Made by a program: the position numbers and the translations under genes
The notes under the pieces: generated by a model
The model's database searches: none
The model's input: only the letters and a program-made list of their open reading frames with translations
Told to the model about the DNA's origin: nothing
Shown here: piece by piece, positions 32,326-43,662 of the stretch
Layout: each line of letters starts with the position of its first letter
How positions within the stretch are numbered: the first letter of the stretch is position 1
Assembly: GCA_029641185.1 (NCBI GenBank)
Contig: JAPWGK010000020.1
Location: 434,001 to 498,000 of the forward strand
DNA: 64,000 bases
Direction: 5' to 3'
Source: Pseudofabraea citricarpa
Lineage: Eukaryota; Ascomycota; Leotiomycetes; Helotiales; Dermateaceae

Positions 32326-34869
32326 TCACGACTCTGCAGCTTTTGTTCGCTTGCGAGTGAATAATGTGCCTTTCCGTGCTACCATAACCTCTCCGTTGGC
32401 AATGGCTCGCTCTTCAGCATACCCCGCTCTGCGCTCTGCTCTACGAGTTTCGATGGTCGCTTGGCTTAGATGCCCAAACCCATTGCGTCGCTTGAAAAAG
32501 CACACTTCCATCAAGGCATTGGCATCGATCAACCTTCTCGGAATGGTCTGCACCACTTGAAAGATCTCCATAGGATCGCTGACCGCTCGGATTTCTGTCT
32601 CGCCAACCTTAAAGACCGCCAGCGCAATGCGAAAGAGCGTCTTGGACCCTTCGAGGAAGAACGAGTCCCAGACTCGCAATGTCGTCTCGATTGGGAGGGT
32701 TCCGATGAAACATGACATGAACCAAGCTGTGCAGCAAAGTGTGATAGGCGGAAGTCGCATCGAAACTTTACCATCGCCAGCAGTACCATCGAGCTCACCA
32801 CCAATCTTGGCCCAGATCGCTGGCATCGATTCCTTAATCGAGGTCATAAGTACGCCAAGATCAACATTGGCCCCTTCAAGATTAACCTCATGGGTACCAG
32901 GGAGATATACTCGAGTAATTATATTGAGCATCCAGAAGGATTTCTCTTCATCCATGAAAAGTAAAAGTAGGCCAGCCAAAAAGTTCAAGGATTGACAGTA
33001 CCCAATCTTGGGATTGAAAATTGAGAAAGCCTGCAAGACACGGCGCAAAGACTTTAAGATAGGCGTCTCGGGCTGGACCGACGCCCGGTAGGTCTGTTCT
33101 TCGCCTTCCGGAGGATCTGGTTTGAATTTGATGTTGTCCGGAAATGTTCGATTGAGGTCCCGCTCGATAATCTCATTATCTGTTTCTGTGACTTGCCCAG
33201 CCGCTGCTTTTACAACGAGATCATCATAAACACCATAATGCTTAGCCACCATCGCAGGCCCACCTGCATAATAAAACCATGCCTCTCCTCGCCAGTCTGG
33301 AGGTATTCCTTTACGAACAAATCGTTTGATCTTCGCAGTTTTGGCGGGAAATCGCATTGGATTGGTCGTAGGCAGATTGTTTTCCTTGAGTAGGGCCACC
33401 CACTTCTTGCGTCGCCGCGCAAGATATTCTGTGTACGGACCGTTCCATTCATCATATTGCTCCATAGTAATGTACTGAGTCTTCTTTCGGAATCCATATC
33501 TGTCGCGGCTCGGATCTGACTTGGGTACATCTGCTCGGGTTGTGGGCCGAGTTGTAGGTCGATTATTCGAGGGTTTACGATCGAAGTAGCTTTCTTGACT
33601 CTCTACAATACCATCAACTAAAACAGGAGTCTTATGTTCTGGAGTGGGTGTCTCTGCACCCATATGGAAAATCGCAGCCGAGTCTCGCACCAGGGGCCGC
33701 ATCACGGGAGCAGGGAGGACCTCATTCATGGCTTCCTCTGGTCGCGACTCTCTCTCTCTATCCGAATTAGCAGTATGAGGCCTTGTGCCGTAGACTTCCT
33801 CCGCGTCAGAATCTTGAAATCCGCCTGAATACATGCCGATTGCATCATCTACACTCAGACCCTCATCCCGGCCATATATCGAGGTTGCCGAACTGCTCTT
33901 GGTCATTACACTACTCCTCTCCGTCCCACTGGTGCCCATGTAACTCGAAGTCGTGGTCAATGCTGATCTGAAGCTGGCCCGCACTTCTTCACCCTCATAC
34001 CCCGAAGGTCGTGCCGCTGGTTCGCGGCGATGTGCTGAGTAGTTACTGTCTGGCCTTGCATAATTCCGCGGAGCTCTATTGTTATTAGGATTATTAAGAT
34101 TGCGTTGTTGAGAATATATTGAATTGGGTGCATGGTAGTCGGGAATTGAGGCAGAAGGCCGGAGTGGTACAGCCGTGTAGGCAAGGTTGGACTGGGAAGA
34201 GGAGGTAGACAATCCTCGATCGCGAGCATTATCGGTGGACCATTGTGTAGGAGTTTGTTCTTCGTCATGAGCCTGTAGGGGAAATGTATTGGCGGATTGG
34301 AGGAGCGGCTTGGGCGGATCAGCTATACGCTTCAGACTGGGTGCGCGAGGGCGAGAGAAATTCTCTGGTGTCCGGGATCGATCTGGTGTCCTCCGACCAT
34401 CAGTACTATTGCCATGCCCATTGTTCAAGGCGCGGAGACGAGACGCGTCTGACGGCCTTTGCTGTGGGACGCCTCGTGGGGTATTTGGAACAGGAGGATG
34501 TGAGCGATATTCGGGCGTAGGATGGTGAGAAGTAGCAGGGCGCTGTTCATATGTATTAGTATGGTTGAAAGTGTAATCTTCCCGGGGAGGGGAAGCTCGA
34601 GACTGGTATTGTGAGTGTGATTGGGGGGCAATTGGCGTAATGGGAGATGGTGGTCCTGGACGCGGCTCTCGTGAGGCTGTTCTCGGTCGAGATGGGTACA
34701 GGCTGAACTTCATACTCCGCTGCCTCTTGACGTGTAGACTCTCCAGTGAGTTGTCGTATGCTGCCACAGGAGGTGCAGTAGCAGCCGCACTCCCTTCAAC
34801 ACCATTGTGCCCGTTGGCCATGCTCATGTTCCTGGCCTCGACTGCCGTTTTGGTTCTGCGGACAAGCAA
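32326..34869 (-). CDS. TBC-domain Rab GTPase-activating protein
   Basis: A single open frame of 847 codons. Seen: a disordered N-terminal half rich in Pro, Ser, Arg and Asn (repeated RTPDRSRTPE, RPTTRPTTRADVP), then a TBC domain in the last 370 residues: IPPDWRGEAWFYYAGG, the arginine-finger motif IERDLNRTFPDN, the glutamine-finger motif YCQSLNFLAG, and WDSFFLEGSKTLFRIALA. Both catalytic fingers are intact, so it should stimulate GTP hydrolysis on a Rab-type GTPase in membrane traffic. The domain style is closest to the fungal Gyp3/Msb3 group as I recall it. The start could be 34869 or the Met 15 codons later (ARNMSMANG). Confidence 0.92.
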   Translation of the reverse strand: MLVRRTKTAVEARNMSMANGHNGVEGSAAATAPPVAAYDNSLESLHVKRQRSMKFSLYPSRPRTASREPRPGPPSPITPIAPQSHSQYQSRASPPREDYTFNHTNTYEQRPATSHHPTPEYRSHPPVPNTPRGVPQQRPSDASRLRALNNGHGNSTDGRRTPDRSRTPENFSRPRAPSLKRIADPPKPLLQSANTFPLQAHDEEQTPTQWSTDNARDRGLSTSSSQSNLAYTAVPLRPSASIPDYHAPNSIYSQQRNLNNPNNNRAPRNYARPDSNYSAHRREPAARPSGYEGEEVRASFRSALTTTSSYMGTSGTERSSVMTKSSSATSIYGRDEGLSVDDAIGMYSGGFQDSDAEEVYGTRPHTANSDRERESRPEEAMNEVLPAPVMRPLVRDSAAIFHMGAETPTPEHKTPVLVDGIVESQESYFDRKPSNNRPTTRPTTRADVPKSDPSRDRYGFRKKTQYITMEQYDEWNGPYTEYLARRRKKWVALLKENNLPTTNPMRFPAKTAKIKRFVRKGIPPDWRGEAWFYYAGGPAMVAKHYGVYDDLVVKAAAGQVTETDNEIIERDLNRTFPDNIKFKPDPPEGEEQTYRASVQPETPILKSLRRVLQAFSIFNPKIGYCQSLNFLAGLLLLFMDEEKSFWMLNIITRVYLPGTHEVNLEGANVDLGVLMTSIKESMPAIWAKIGGELDGTAGDGKVSMRLPPITLCCTAWFMSCFIGTLPIETTLRVWDSFFLEGSKTLFRIALAVFKVGETEIRAVSDPMEIFQVVQTIPRRLIDANALMEVCFFKRRNGFGHLSQATIETRRAERRAGYAEERAIANGEVMVARKGTLFTRKRTKAAES

Positions 34870-36741
34870 CTGCGACTGCTGAAGAAGCCCTCAATCCACC
34901 TCAGCTCGATTCTGCCCGTCTGCTCTTTTGTTCCAACTGCACTCCTAGCCCCAACGCTGTCTCCGTTTCGATGGCGATGGCGATGGCTGGCTCTCCAGAA
35001 ATATGGTCGCCGCGTACGTTCGTTCCCGGGGACATGTGTTTCGTTTGTTCTCCCATTAATATTGACCGGGGCCGGTACCGTGGATATGGATTTGTGCAAT
35101 TGGCAAGCCAGTTGGAGCCAAAACTCAGATGATCTTCACGGGAGATTTGCACGGCGACACGAGACGACGAGGCACGACGAGACACGACACGATCCCCTCA
35201 CGATGGATGCAGCAGGACTGAGGAACGACGATGAGGAGGAGGACGAGGAGGAGGAGGAGTAGGAGAAGAGAAGGAGGGGGAGGGCGAGCAGCGGCGGGAG
35301 ACAAGAGACGGGCGCATTCCAACGTTCCTCGTTCCTGTTTCGTGGTTGAGGATTTGCGGTCAAAGCTGAAGCTCGCAGTGCACAGTGCCCAAAAGTATAT
35401 TACTCGATGCGGTAATCTTATTTGGAGTGAGGCGTCGTCGTGGGATAGATCGGAAAACCCGCCGCCTTGGCACGAGATCCTGGCAGCAGCGTATGGCGAC
35501 GGAGGTTGTGCAAATTGGGTCTTAATTTGCTGCTTATATTGCCTGCCAACGCGTGCTCCTGTAGGTCCGTACTGGGGATGTAGAGGTACGGGTACCGCCT
35601 TGTGGGTTGGTTCTGGCATGGTGGTGGTGGTGGTGGTGGTGACGGTGGTAATGTAGTACCCAAACTAAGATTTCCCATGATGCGATACCACATTACGTCG
35701 TGCCTTGCTTTACAGAGGAGGAGGGCGAAAGGGTCTGGATTCTGCATCTGGCTGTCATTCTGGAAGCATTGGACGAGAAGTCAAAGTCAATCGTCGACTC
35801 GTTACAGAACCACTTTATTTATGGTGGAAGCTGTGGTTTTGTTACGGATGCATGGGACAGGCCTGTTCGCAAGACAAACATCAGAGAAGAGACCGAGAGT
35901 CGGCAAATAGATTATCTCCAAGCTACAGACTGCTGATTCTTCACCCACCTCGTCAATATCAAACGCATCCTCTCTGCACGCCCTGCACGTTGGCCCCGAC
36001 CTTGTCAGAATTCCCTCTCTCATACCGTACTCTACTCTACGCTATCTGCTCATCCGTGCCATCTCAGAATATTACAGTATGCTTGCGGCTGGCGGGAAGC
36101 AGAGCGACTTAGTACTATTTATTATTCCCGTACGACAGTGACGAGGTCTCCGAGCTGAAGAAACTGATTGTTGCCGTCGCGTATCCTTGCATCCTTCCTG
36201 GCCGGTGTTCATTTGTTGACTTTGTCGCCCAAGACAGTGGACACACAGCGACAGCGACAGCGACTGCTCCACAGCTCGCTCTGCTCAGCTCCGTCTTTCA
36301 TCCACACTCGACCCATCACCTGTCTTTCACAGACACTATTTTGCTATGATTCCGGCTCACTCGCAAATGAACAATCTGCGCTCAGTGCCCCTCGTTTTCT
36401 TGCGGGTGCTCGTAAGAGACCATGGAACCTGGTACCCCGGATAGTCACCGAGGCAAGGAGGGGGAGGGAGCGTCGCCGTCGTCGGGCTCGTCGTTGATTT
36501 TGAGTTCAATCACGAATGCAAGGAAATGAAGCCCAGACCTATCTGTGAAGATGCACGCCCGTCGATTGGATGCTATCGCCACTATCAAATGCAAAAGATA
36601 CACGCCAACGAATTCTATCCATGAATTCGCATGCTCCCGTGCCAGAACGCCGCCATGTTTTTGCTCGTCTCGTCTCTCATCATCCATATCCGTTGTGTTG
36701 AGCTGATGGCCTTCTCACGTCCGACCTTCCATTCCTCACCC
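34870..36741. other. GC-richer intergenic with simple repeats
   Basis: About 1.9 kb upstream of the TBC gene and downstream of the E2 gene. Long open frames occur on both strands at once, as expected from the GC- and purine-rich low-complexity sequence, and none has a domain. It holds a GAG/GGA-rich run (about 35229-35290) and a (GGT)n tract (about 35620-35649). Probably leader and promoter sequence. Confidence 0.5.
35620..35649 (+). repeat. GGT trinucleotide microsatellite
   Basis: About seven to eight consecutive GGT units, then one interruption (gac) and two more units. Confidence 0.8.
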
Positions 36742-37316
36742 TTACTTAGCATACTTCTTGGTATACTCTTGTGCTTCTTTGTTGAATCCAGCCTTGTCTT
36801 CCTTGAACTTTTGGGCGATCGAGGCTTCGACTGCGTCGTCCGGATTCGGCTCGACCAGCAGCTGTTGTGCAGCAGTCAAGATGGACATGATTCGACTGGA
36901 CGGCTTCCAAACCTCGCCTTTGAGCATACCCAGACACATCGATCCCTTCTCATCAAAGGTGACATTGGGGTGCCAGATCTTGGTCTTGAAGTTCAAGGTA
37001 GGTGCTTTAAAAGGGTATTCGGTTGGTAGGACGAGGAGCAGCTTGAACTTGCCACCCTTCCGAGAAGCATCAGCATTTGAATCTTGAGTCTTTTAAATAT
37101 GTTGAAACTTACTGCATAAGGAGTTCCCGCTGGACCTTCCATTAATACATTCCACTCATGTACGTTGGACTCATTGGCCAGGCTCACCGACATGCCCACT
37201 GGAGGGTCCTGAGACACCTCAGCAAACTCCTGGTAATGTATTAGCAATCTCGTAAATAGAGCACCAGGTACTTAACCGTTGCTGACCTTGGTAATGCGCT
37301 TTTGGGAGCTGGCCAT
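36742..37316 (-). CDS. Ubiquitin-conjugating enzyme E2
   Basis: Three exons (37287-37316, 37113-37229, 36742-37056) give 153 residues, the usual size of a class I E2 that is only the UBC fold. Seen: helix 1 start SSQKRITKEFAEV, the P-x-x-YPF block PTEYPFKAPT, the HPN motif at 78-80 in IWHPNV, and the active-site Cys90 in KGSMCLGML. The C-terminal helices contain PNPDDAVEASIAQKF, and the chain ends YTKKYAK. It accepts ubiquitin (or a related modifier) from E1 on Cys90 and passes it on with an E3. All catalytic elements are intact. The sequence is not close enough to a named yeast E2, from memory, for me to give a symbol. Confidence 0.93.
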
Positions 37317-38077
37317 ATTGGTGAATGTGGGAAGAATGAGGGGTGTCGGACGAGATTGCGGGGTTGTAATAATGAGAACAAGAGGAAATGAACCTGCTGA
37401 AGATGCGAGCTGGATGACGGAGATTTCGTCTGTAAAACAAGAGGGTTGATGAATATCTTGCAAAATGTCACAGATACTGTATCTTCTGCTTGCCAGGGCC
37501 TTTATGCTATCACGTCACGGTCAAGGTTCTGGTGGTTGCTGCAAGAAAGCAGAAGCAGGTCGCATCCCAGACCGGAATGGAAGCTTCCCAGGCGAGCAGG
37601 CTGCTGCGGACCCCTGCCACGCTAAGATACAGAAGTTGAGGCGCTTATCGGTACAAGAGTACAAGAGCTGCTGCAGTGTTTTTGCCAGCAACAGCTACAG
37701 AAAAAGCAAAGCCACAACGTCAATTGGTATGTGCTACGAAGTGTCTTTGCTTAATTATCAGTCAGTCATCCCACTTTGGCGTGTCTAGCTGCTATCAACG
37801 GCAGATAAAAGCCAGCATCAAAGCTCAAGGTGTCCGAGCTCCACGGCAAGACTTGGTCAAGCTTCAACGGGACCGTTATCCATCCAGTGTGCGAGCAGTA
37901 CTCTCATTTCCGGAGAAGAAAAGCCGGTATTGATTGCAGACAGATGCTGAAAGGTTCTCACTATTGTACCTCAACCCGCCTGTATGTGGTGCCAGGATAG
38001 CCATCATCCATTCGAACGATATTCCCAACTAATAAGACTGAAATTCTCCCATATGGTATATGTATTGAGTAGGTATT
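37317..38077. other. Intergenic between two minus-strand genes
   Basis: About 760 bp between the E2 start and the SEC11 stop. It contains the E2 promoter. No other gene or repeat is seen. Confidence 0.6.
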
Positions 38078-38650
38078 TTATTCACGCTGCAACACCACAA
38101 CCAGCCCCATTATTCCCAACATGACCGTCTTTAACCACGGATGTTCACTCAATAGAATCGTCACGTATCCCACGAACGGTATGTAGCCAACTACACTCCC
38201 AATGATGTCCTTCCTTTCAATGTAGTCTTGTCCACGTGCGTACAGCTCAGTGTCATCTGCTACATTGTTGTCGCCTTTCGTAAGGAGCTTTGCGTCTTCT
38301 CTGTTGGCCGTGTGTTAGCCATCTCCTTTGTCCAGTGCGAGCAGAATAGCTTACCCCGTGCCAAATTTCCGGACCAGTCGGTGGACAATAGGAATATCCT
38401 TTCCCTTGACGTTATACACCACAATCTCTCCCACCTTGGTTTCCTCTAAGAAGTTACGGTTCCATAGAAAGAGTAAGTCTCCGCGCTGAAATGCCGGTTC
38501 CATACTCCCCGACAGCACCACTACAATCGGCGAGGGAGAGTCTGAGATGACCGAGAGACCTTTCCACATCATGAATGCCGTCGAGAGGATCAGAGCGAAG
38601 TTGAGGACTTGGGCGGCAGCCTGCCGTGGGTTCCCTAGAGCAGAGAGCAT
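38078..38650 (-). CDS. SEC11: Signal peptidase complex catalytic subunit SEC11
   Basis: Two exons (38355-38650, 38078-38300) with a 54-bp intron give 172 residues. Seen: a single N-terminal membrane helix ([18 protein letters not shown]), the catalytic serine box [20 protein letters not shown] with Ser49, the catalytic histidine in [10 protein letters not shown] (His90), the fungal segment [17 protein letters not shown], and a C-terminal hydrophobic stretch ending VVVLQRE. This is the S26B endoplasmic reticulum signal peptidase, which removes signal peptides from proteins entering the secretory pathway. It is complete and close to the typical fungal length. Confidence 0.96.
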
Positions 38651-39454
38651 GATGGTGAAGCTTTATAAGGTCGAGAGTCTGGAGCTGTCTGAACGCGACA
38701 ATGCCAATCTTTGCGCGATGCCGTGTGGATATATCCCAGGGCGTGTTTCTGGACTCGAAGCAGCGAATGCGAGGAGAAGTGGCAGGCAGAAGTTGGATTG
38801 TCGCGAGCAGAGATGTTGCTTCATCAGTCCAGAGAGGACACTTAGTTAATTATTTTGTGCGCGTTTTATGCAAGCTCAACACGCGACTTATGCACGACAT
38901 CACCACCTGTATTATTTTGGCTTTGACGAATACCCGCACATGACAACATAGAAGCAAGCAGAAAGTATCTACATCTCTTGCAACTGATATTGCTCTTCTC
39001 CTAATTTCTTGGGTTTGTCCCCAAGTCTTCTATCAAGGAGCCTTCGGATGTACGGTAGCTTACTATGGGAATATACAGGCGGTCTCAGCTGCCAATATTG
39101 ACCTCACGACAGAATATATATGGATGGTCTCATCTGTTCTCAACATACCTAGGTAGTTGTCTGCCATCTTAGCCGGCGTCGTTGCTGCAGAAGGAGAGCT
39201 GGAAAAGTTGATCCGAGAACGCTCTGTGCTCCTTCCCAACCAGCTCAATCCAAGCAACCTAAGCATTTTCCTTCTATACTCTATTCCCACCTTCTTTCCT
39301 TTTCTTTTTTACTTCTCCTGTAAATTCATTTTTCTCTCCATCCGCCCCCGCAAATCCGCAGTCAGGCTTCACCTCCGCTCAAGTTCTTGCTTTGGGCACA
39401 TCCGTGTCATTCGTCTTCACCTAAACCGCTCCGTCTTCTGGCTCAGCATCCACT
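38651..39454. other. Divergent promoter region SEC11 / AIG1-like gene
   Basis: About 800 bp. The right-hand part (39260-39360) is a pyrimidine-rich stretch of the kind common in fungal 5' leaders. No gene is seen. Confidence 0.55.
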
Positions 39455-40610
39455 ATGTCTTCTTCTACTGCTCTTCTCCCTAAAGCAGGCAAGAAAGATG
39501 ATCATGTCAGTGTTTTGTCCTGATTTCCCATCACTTCTGACTCAAGACAGCCCATCTTTTTGAGAGCCTGCCATTCTCCATGGGTCAGCATCGGTCAAAA
39601 AGTCCTGTCTGCATGCAGAGGAGTCATCGCCTTCTACATGCTGGCCGCATTCATCTTGTGTGTCTACTATGACTATCACTATCTGCGATCGGGCTGGTTG
39701 ATTTTCTTCGATGGTGCCTACTTCGCCTATCTTGTGCAACTCATCTATGCCTGGATTACCTTTGTAAGTTTTGGCTGCAGAGACTAGTTTCCAATCTTCA
39801 CAATATACATTGTATATCTGGGTTAGTAAAATCATAAACTGACGCCATATCTAGGTGTGGACCTCCATGCACCTCCATTATCCCCACCATGCCAGCCAAC
39901 CTCGATCTGCTGCTACTCGCATTCAGCAACTCTTGTCTCCACCACGCACCCATTCTGATACTCATAACCGAGCCTTCTTCAGTATTTTCTATACGGCCGC
40001 AGTAGTCTTGCCCCATGTTATCACTTTGGTTTTCTGGGCCGTACTCATTCCCGAGAAGCATGCAGATTACCCAGGTAAAGCCTGTCTCTACGTCATGTCA
40101 TTCGTATACTTACATACTGATAGTTGCTGATCTGTTCACTCATGGCTGGTACCGAGGTTTCTGGGTCCTCAACAAGTATGCTGTCAACTCAGTCTTGGCA
40201 TTGATTGAAGTAATTGCGTTGAGCAGCATCCGACGTCAGACTGTAAGTTCATTTATACAACAAACACAGGGAAGTACTAACACAAGACATAGCCTGTCTG
40301 GGCCCATATCCTTGCTCTCGTAGTTCTGGCCAACATCTATGTGGCATGGGTCTATATCGGATATGAAATTCTTCATCGCTATGCCTACTTTTTCTTTGAT
40401 CATGCTTTGATCGGCTGGGAATTTGTCTCTGCTTCGATCATCGGTGCTAGCTTCTTGCCCATTGTTTGTAAGTTATCTCATTATCCTGTGTCTTGAGGCA
40501 TGCTAAAACGGTCAGTCTTCGCCTTCGTGTATGGTATCACTGGGCTTCGTGAGGTGATCACCAAGAAGAGTGAAGCGAAGAGCTACGGTTACAGCCGTCT
40601 CCCACAGTAA
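39455..40610 (+). CDS. Six-helix membrane protein, probable AIG1/FAR-17a family
   Basis: Six exons (39455-39505, 39551-39763, 39855-40074, 40124-40242, 40293-40467, 40516-40610) close in phase at 290 residues. Seen: six hydrophobic helices (VIAFYMLAAFILCVYY, AYFAYLVQLIYAWITFVW, YTAAVVLPHVITLVFWAVLI, NSVLALIEVIAL, ILALVVLANIYVAWVYIGYEI, SASIIGASFLPIVFFAFVYGI) and a conserved-looking LFTHGWYRGFWVLNKYAVNS before the fourth helix. The helix order and the THG...N histidine position match the AIG1/FAR-17a family, some members of which are threonine hydrolases of fatty-acid esters. The activity here is inference. The C terminus is short and basic. Confidence 0.75.
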
Positions 40611-41464
40611 ATGGGATCGACATCGCTTCGATGTAGAGAGCTTAGCGAGGAGTAGTGTAAGCTTGACGCTGGAGTTGGTACGGCAACTTATCTTGTGTTA
40701 CGATGAGTTTGTTTGTGGTGGTTGAGTGTCTACAGATTGTCTTGGGGTGTTGCAGTTATCATTAAATCGTCTTTCAATACCCCCTATTCGAAATTCTATA
40801 TTATGAACTCACAGGTCTTCCTTTGAGATCTCGAGTTTTGTCACATGCCCAACATCGCAAGCATCCAAGCTGACTTCCACTCCTACAACATGTCTTCTCT
40901 GGCGTCCAACGAGTCCTGGTAACGAATCACGAGACGAGGCTCTGTTTGTTCTGCTTTTCAACAGGCCAATGATGTGGCTGGTGGTGGTTCGCTTGGATTC
41001 TCTGATTCTCCAAGTCAACATCCAACAACATCCAACTCCCGTCCCAGGCACCAATCCGTTTGTGACGCATCTCAGCGGGACGAGTCAGCAAATCACAATG
41101 GACAACGACATCTGACGCCCGAGTGAGGCCTCTGCTCTTGACGGGGATGTGACTCCCCGCAGTTCCCATTGGGCTGGGGATTATATCACGTGCAGCTGTT
41201 ATCCATGCACTGCCACTACATAAACATCGACAACTTTCGCGCCGTGCGCTCTTCTTCTCTCCTCACCACACCATTCGGGTCGCAAACTATATACAAGAAT
41301 CTCAAGACTATCGTTGAATATCTCGAGATCTCTTCCAGGGCCCAGTCAATCTTTTGTGCGTCAATTCTTCCCGACACTCTTTTCGTCACTCATTCAACCC
41401 CCCACCAATCCCCGATAAGCCCCAATCTTCGACGTCAACAACCCCACCACCGTCCACCGCCGCC
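40611..41464. other. Intergenic between two plus-strand genes
   Basis: About 850 bp. The right half holds the BTB-gene leader with pyrimidine-rich sequence. No other gene is seen. Confidence 0.55.
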
Positions 41465-42496
41465 ATGTTCAAGCGCTCGTTTCGCTCGAATGATCGTGTG
41501 GAGAAGCCGGTCAAGTTGAAGAAGACTTATAGGGATCCCGCCAAGTTGTCGAAATTGCAGAAGTCGTTCGATCAGAGTCCGCCTGTTGGGGCGTGAGTTC
41601 TACCTCTCTCTTGCGGAGGCCTCTGCTGCCTAAATTGACCTCGCACATATATACTGATGCGTGGTGTACACAGGAATCTGACCTCTCCCATTGTTACCTT
41701 GACGGTGGGGAGAGAAGGACGCCTTTTTGCCGCCCACGAGGATGTCCTCACGCTTTCGCCGTTCTTCGCAACGGCTTGCAGAGGTCAATTTCTTGAGGCG
41801 CAGAGCAAGCGGATTGATCTACCAGACGAAGAACCCGAGATCTTTTCCTGCATTCTCGAATACCTATATGTACGTGAAAGGCTTGGATAGTATTGTTGAT
41901 GGGGCGGAGACTAATGTTACAATCTTTATAGAAGGGCGACTATTACCCCCGCTTGGTGCAAAACAAGCGCAAGAGCTCTTGGGAACTCGAAGATGCAGTG
42001 AAGTCCCCCAACCCAGAAAATGGAGGTGTCCGCGGGTCACACGAGGCTACAACATATATTTCCAGCGTGGGAGAACATCTCTTACGAGATACAGTCATAT
42101 ACTGTGCAGCGGAGAAGTACGGTCTTGAGGAGCTCAAACGCCTTGCTCTTCGGAAGCAAGGTCTGCAGAGTGGAATCGAGGTCGCAACTATTCTTCGCAG
42201 TGCTCGGTATGCCTATGACAACACGCCGGACTCGGACTCGAGACTTCGCGCTCATTACCTCGCCCTGATCATTCGATGTCGCAAGACATTTAAGAGGAGC
42301 GGAACCATGCAGGCAGAAATGGAGAGTGGCGGTAAACTTTTCTTTGACCTTTTCGTGGCACTTTGCAACCACGTAGATGACATTGTCGAGATTGGGTGAG
42401 TTGATCCACCGATCTCCTTTTTGAATCACTGACCTGCACCAGTATGCGGTACTGACTTTTGCTGGCAGAAATTCCAAGTCTCCCAAGACCATCTAA
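41465..42496 (+). CDS. BTB/POZ-domain protein
   Basis: Four exons (41465-41592, 41674-41869, 41932-42395, 42469-42496) give 271 residues. Seen: a basic N terminus (RSFRSNDRVEKPVKLKKTY), then a BTB fold: PIVTLTVGREGRLFAAHEDVL, SPFFATACRGQF, RIDLPDEEPEIFSCILEYLY, KGDYYP. A loop of about 30 residues precedes the helical part (VIYCAAEKYGLEELKRLAL). BTB proteins dimerise and often serve as cullin-3 adaptors; no second domain is present to name a substrate. The last exon encodes only the final residues (NSKSPKTI). The start at 41465 has a good context (gccgccATG); an upstream in-frame ATG at 41354 is unlikely. Confidence 0.9.
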
Positions 42497-43662
42497 GGTT
42501 GTGTATGCTGTTTCACGAAGGGGCCCATAGCTCCCGGCGTTGTGAATCTCTTGGAAACGATTTTGTTCCCATCTCATCTCCATCAGAATGGACCATTTAT
42601 GGAGCCCTTTGCGTTGTACACAAAACTCCACTTCAGTAGAGGTTGGCCGCCTTTCCGATGCAGAAGCGAGTAACGAACATACATGAATCGTTCCCTCTGC
42701 TCATTTATAATACCCACTGCTTTGCTGTATTTGGACACTGAAGGAAAACTGCGTTTGCTTTACCCTGAGTTTTCCCCTCCTTTCTCTATCCTGGGATGGG
42801 GTGGAGGGGATTTCTCAATTACTGGTCGACACCACCACTCTTTTTCCTTATTGTTTCTGTTGGGATGCATGTGTGATGCTGTAGCTAGCTGGTTCACCAG
42901 GTTGTGTTCATGATCTTGATGGTTGTGGATGGGTACGTCCCTAGTGGATTGTTATCAGACCTTGTACTTGGCCCTCTGTCAGGGCGGATAATGAGATATT
43001 CGGCCACCTCAATTTTTTTGAATTTTGGATCTTGAGTGATTGTGTCTTGCATGTGATGTGATCTGTTTATTGGTCTTACTACTGACATTGCTGGTACCTA
43101 CCTGCTCTTGGCATGAATTTCAAGACTTCGAGAACGAGTAATTAATTGTCTAACAACCAAGCTGCTTTTTGTGTTCCCCAATATCTTCCCAGTCTCCTTC
43201 TTTCTTTCTCTACGTCCCTCTCTGTTTTTCTGTCATTCTCTTTCTCTCTCTTCTTCGTGTGGTGGCAGTGGTGCGCGTGTTTTAAATATCATCTTTTCTT
43301 GCTCTTGAAGTCTACGCATGTTCTAGAACCAATTATCATACATAAACACCTTGTATGCGACCCCGACCACCCACTGCCTAATGACTTATAGTGAGTATTT
43401 CTGACAACGGTCTGTGAGACCCTACTTATTTAAAGTACAGGTACTCGGCTCAGGAAAGATATCCCAGGGCAGGCTCGCTTAACTTAAGATAACTTGATAG
43501 TGTCTAACGAAGCTACCTAGGCTACCTAGATCAGCTCACCTCTCTAATCACTATCCAAAACCGACGTAGACAAGAAAAAACCCGCAAAGGTGGTATCCAT
43601 GCATGCAATAAAAGGGAAAAAAAAACCCAAAACTGATAAATCCAGTCGCGCGAAAAGAAAAG
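42497..43662. other. Intergenic between convergent genes
   Basis: About 1.2 kb between the BTB and sulfatase-like gene 3' ends. It contains a pyrimidine-rich run (43190-43257) that looks like a fungal 5' leader, but no credible gene follows it. The 43146-43391 frame has low-complexity Ser/Phe/Leu content only. Confidence 0.5.

Noticed and set aside
35125..36112. Several long open frames on both strands
   Set aside because: They overlap each other in GC- and purine-rich low-complexity sequence and have no recognisable domain.
43146..43391. A possible small gene after a pyrimidine-rich leader-like run
   Set aside because: The peptide is low complexity (Ser, Phe, Leu) and without a domain or introns; it more likely lies in a 3' region.
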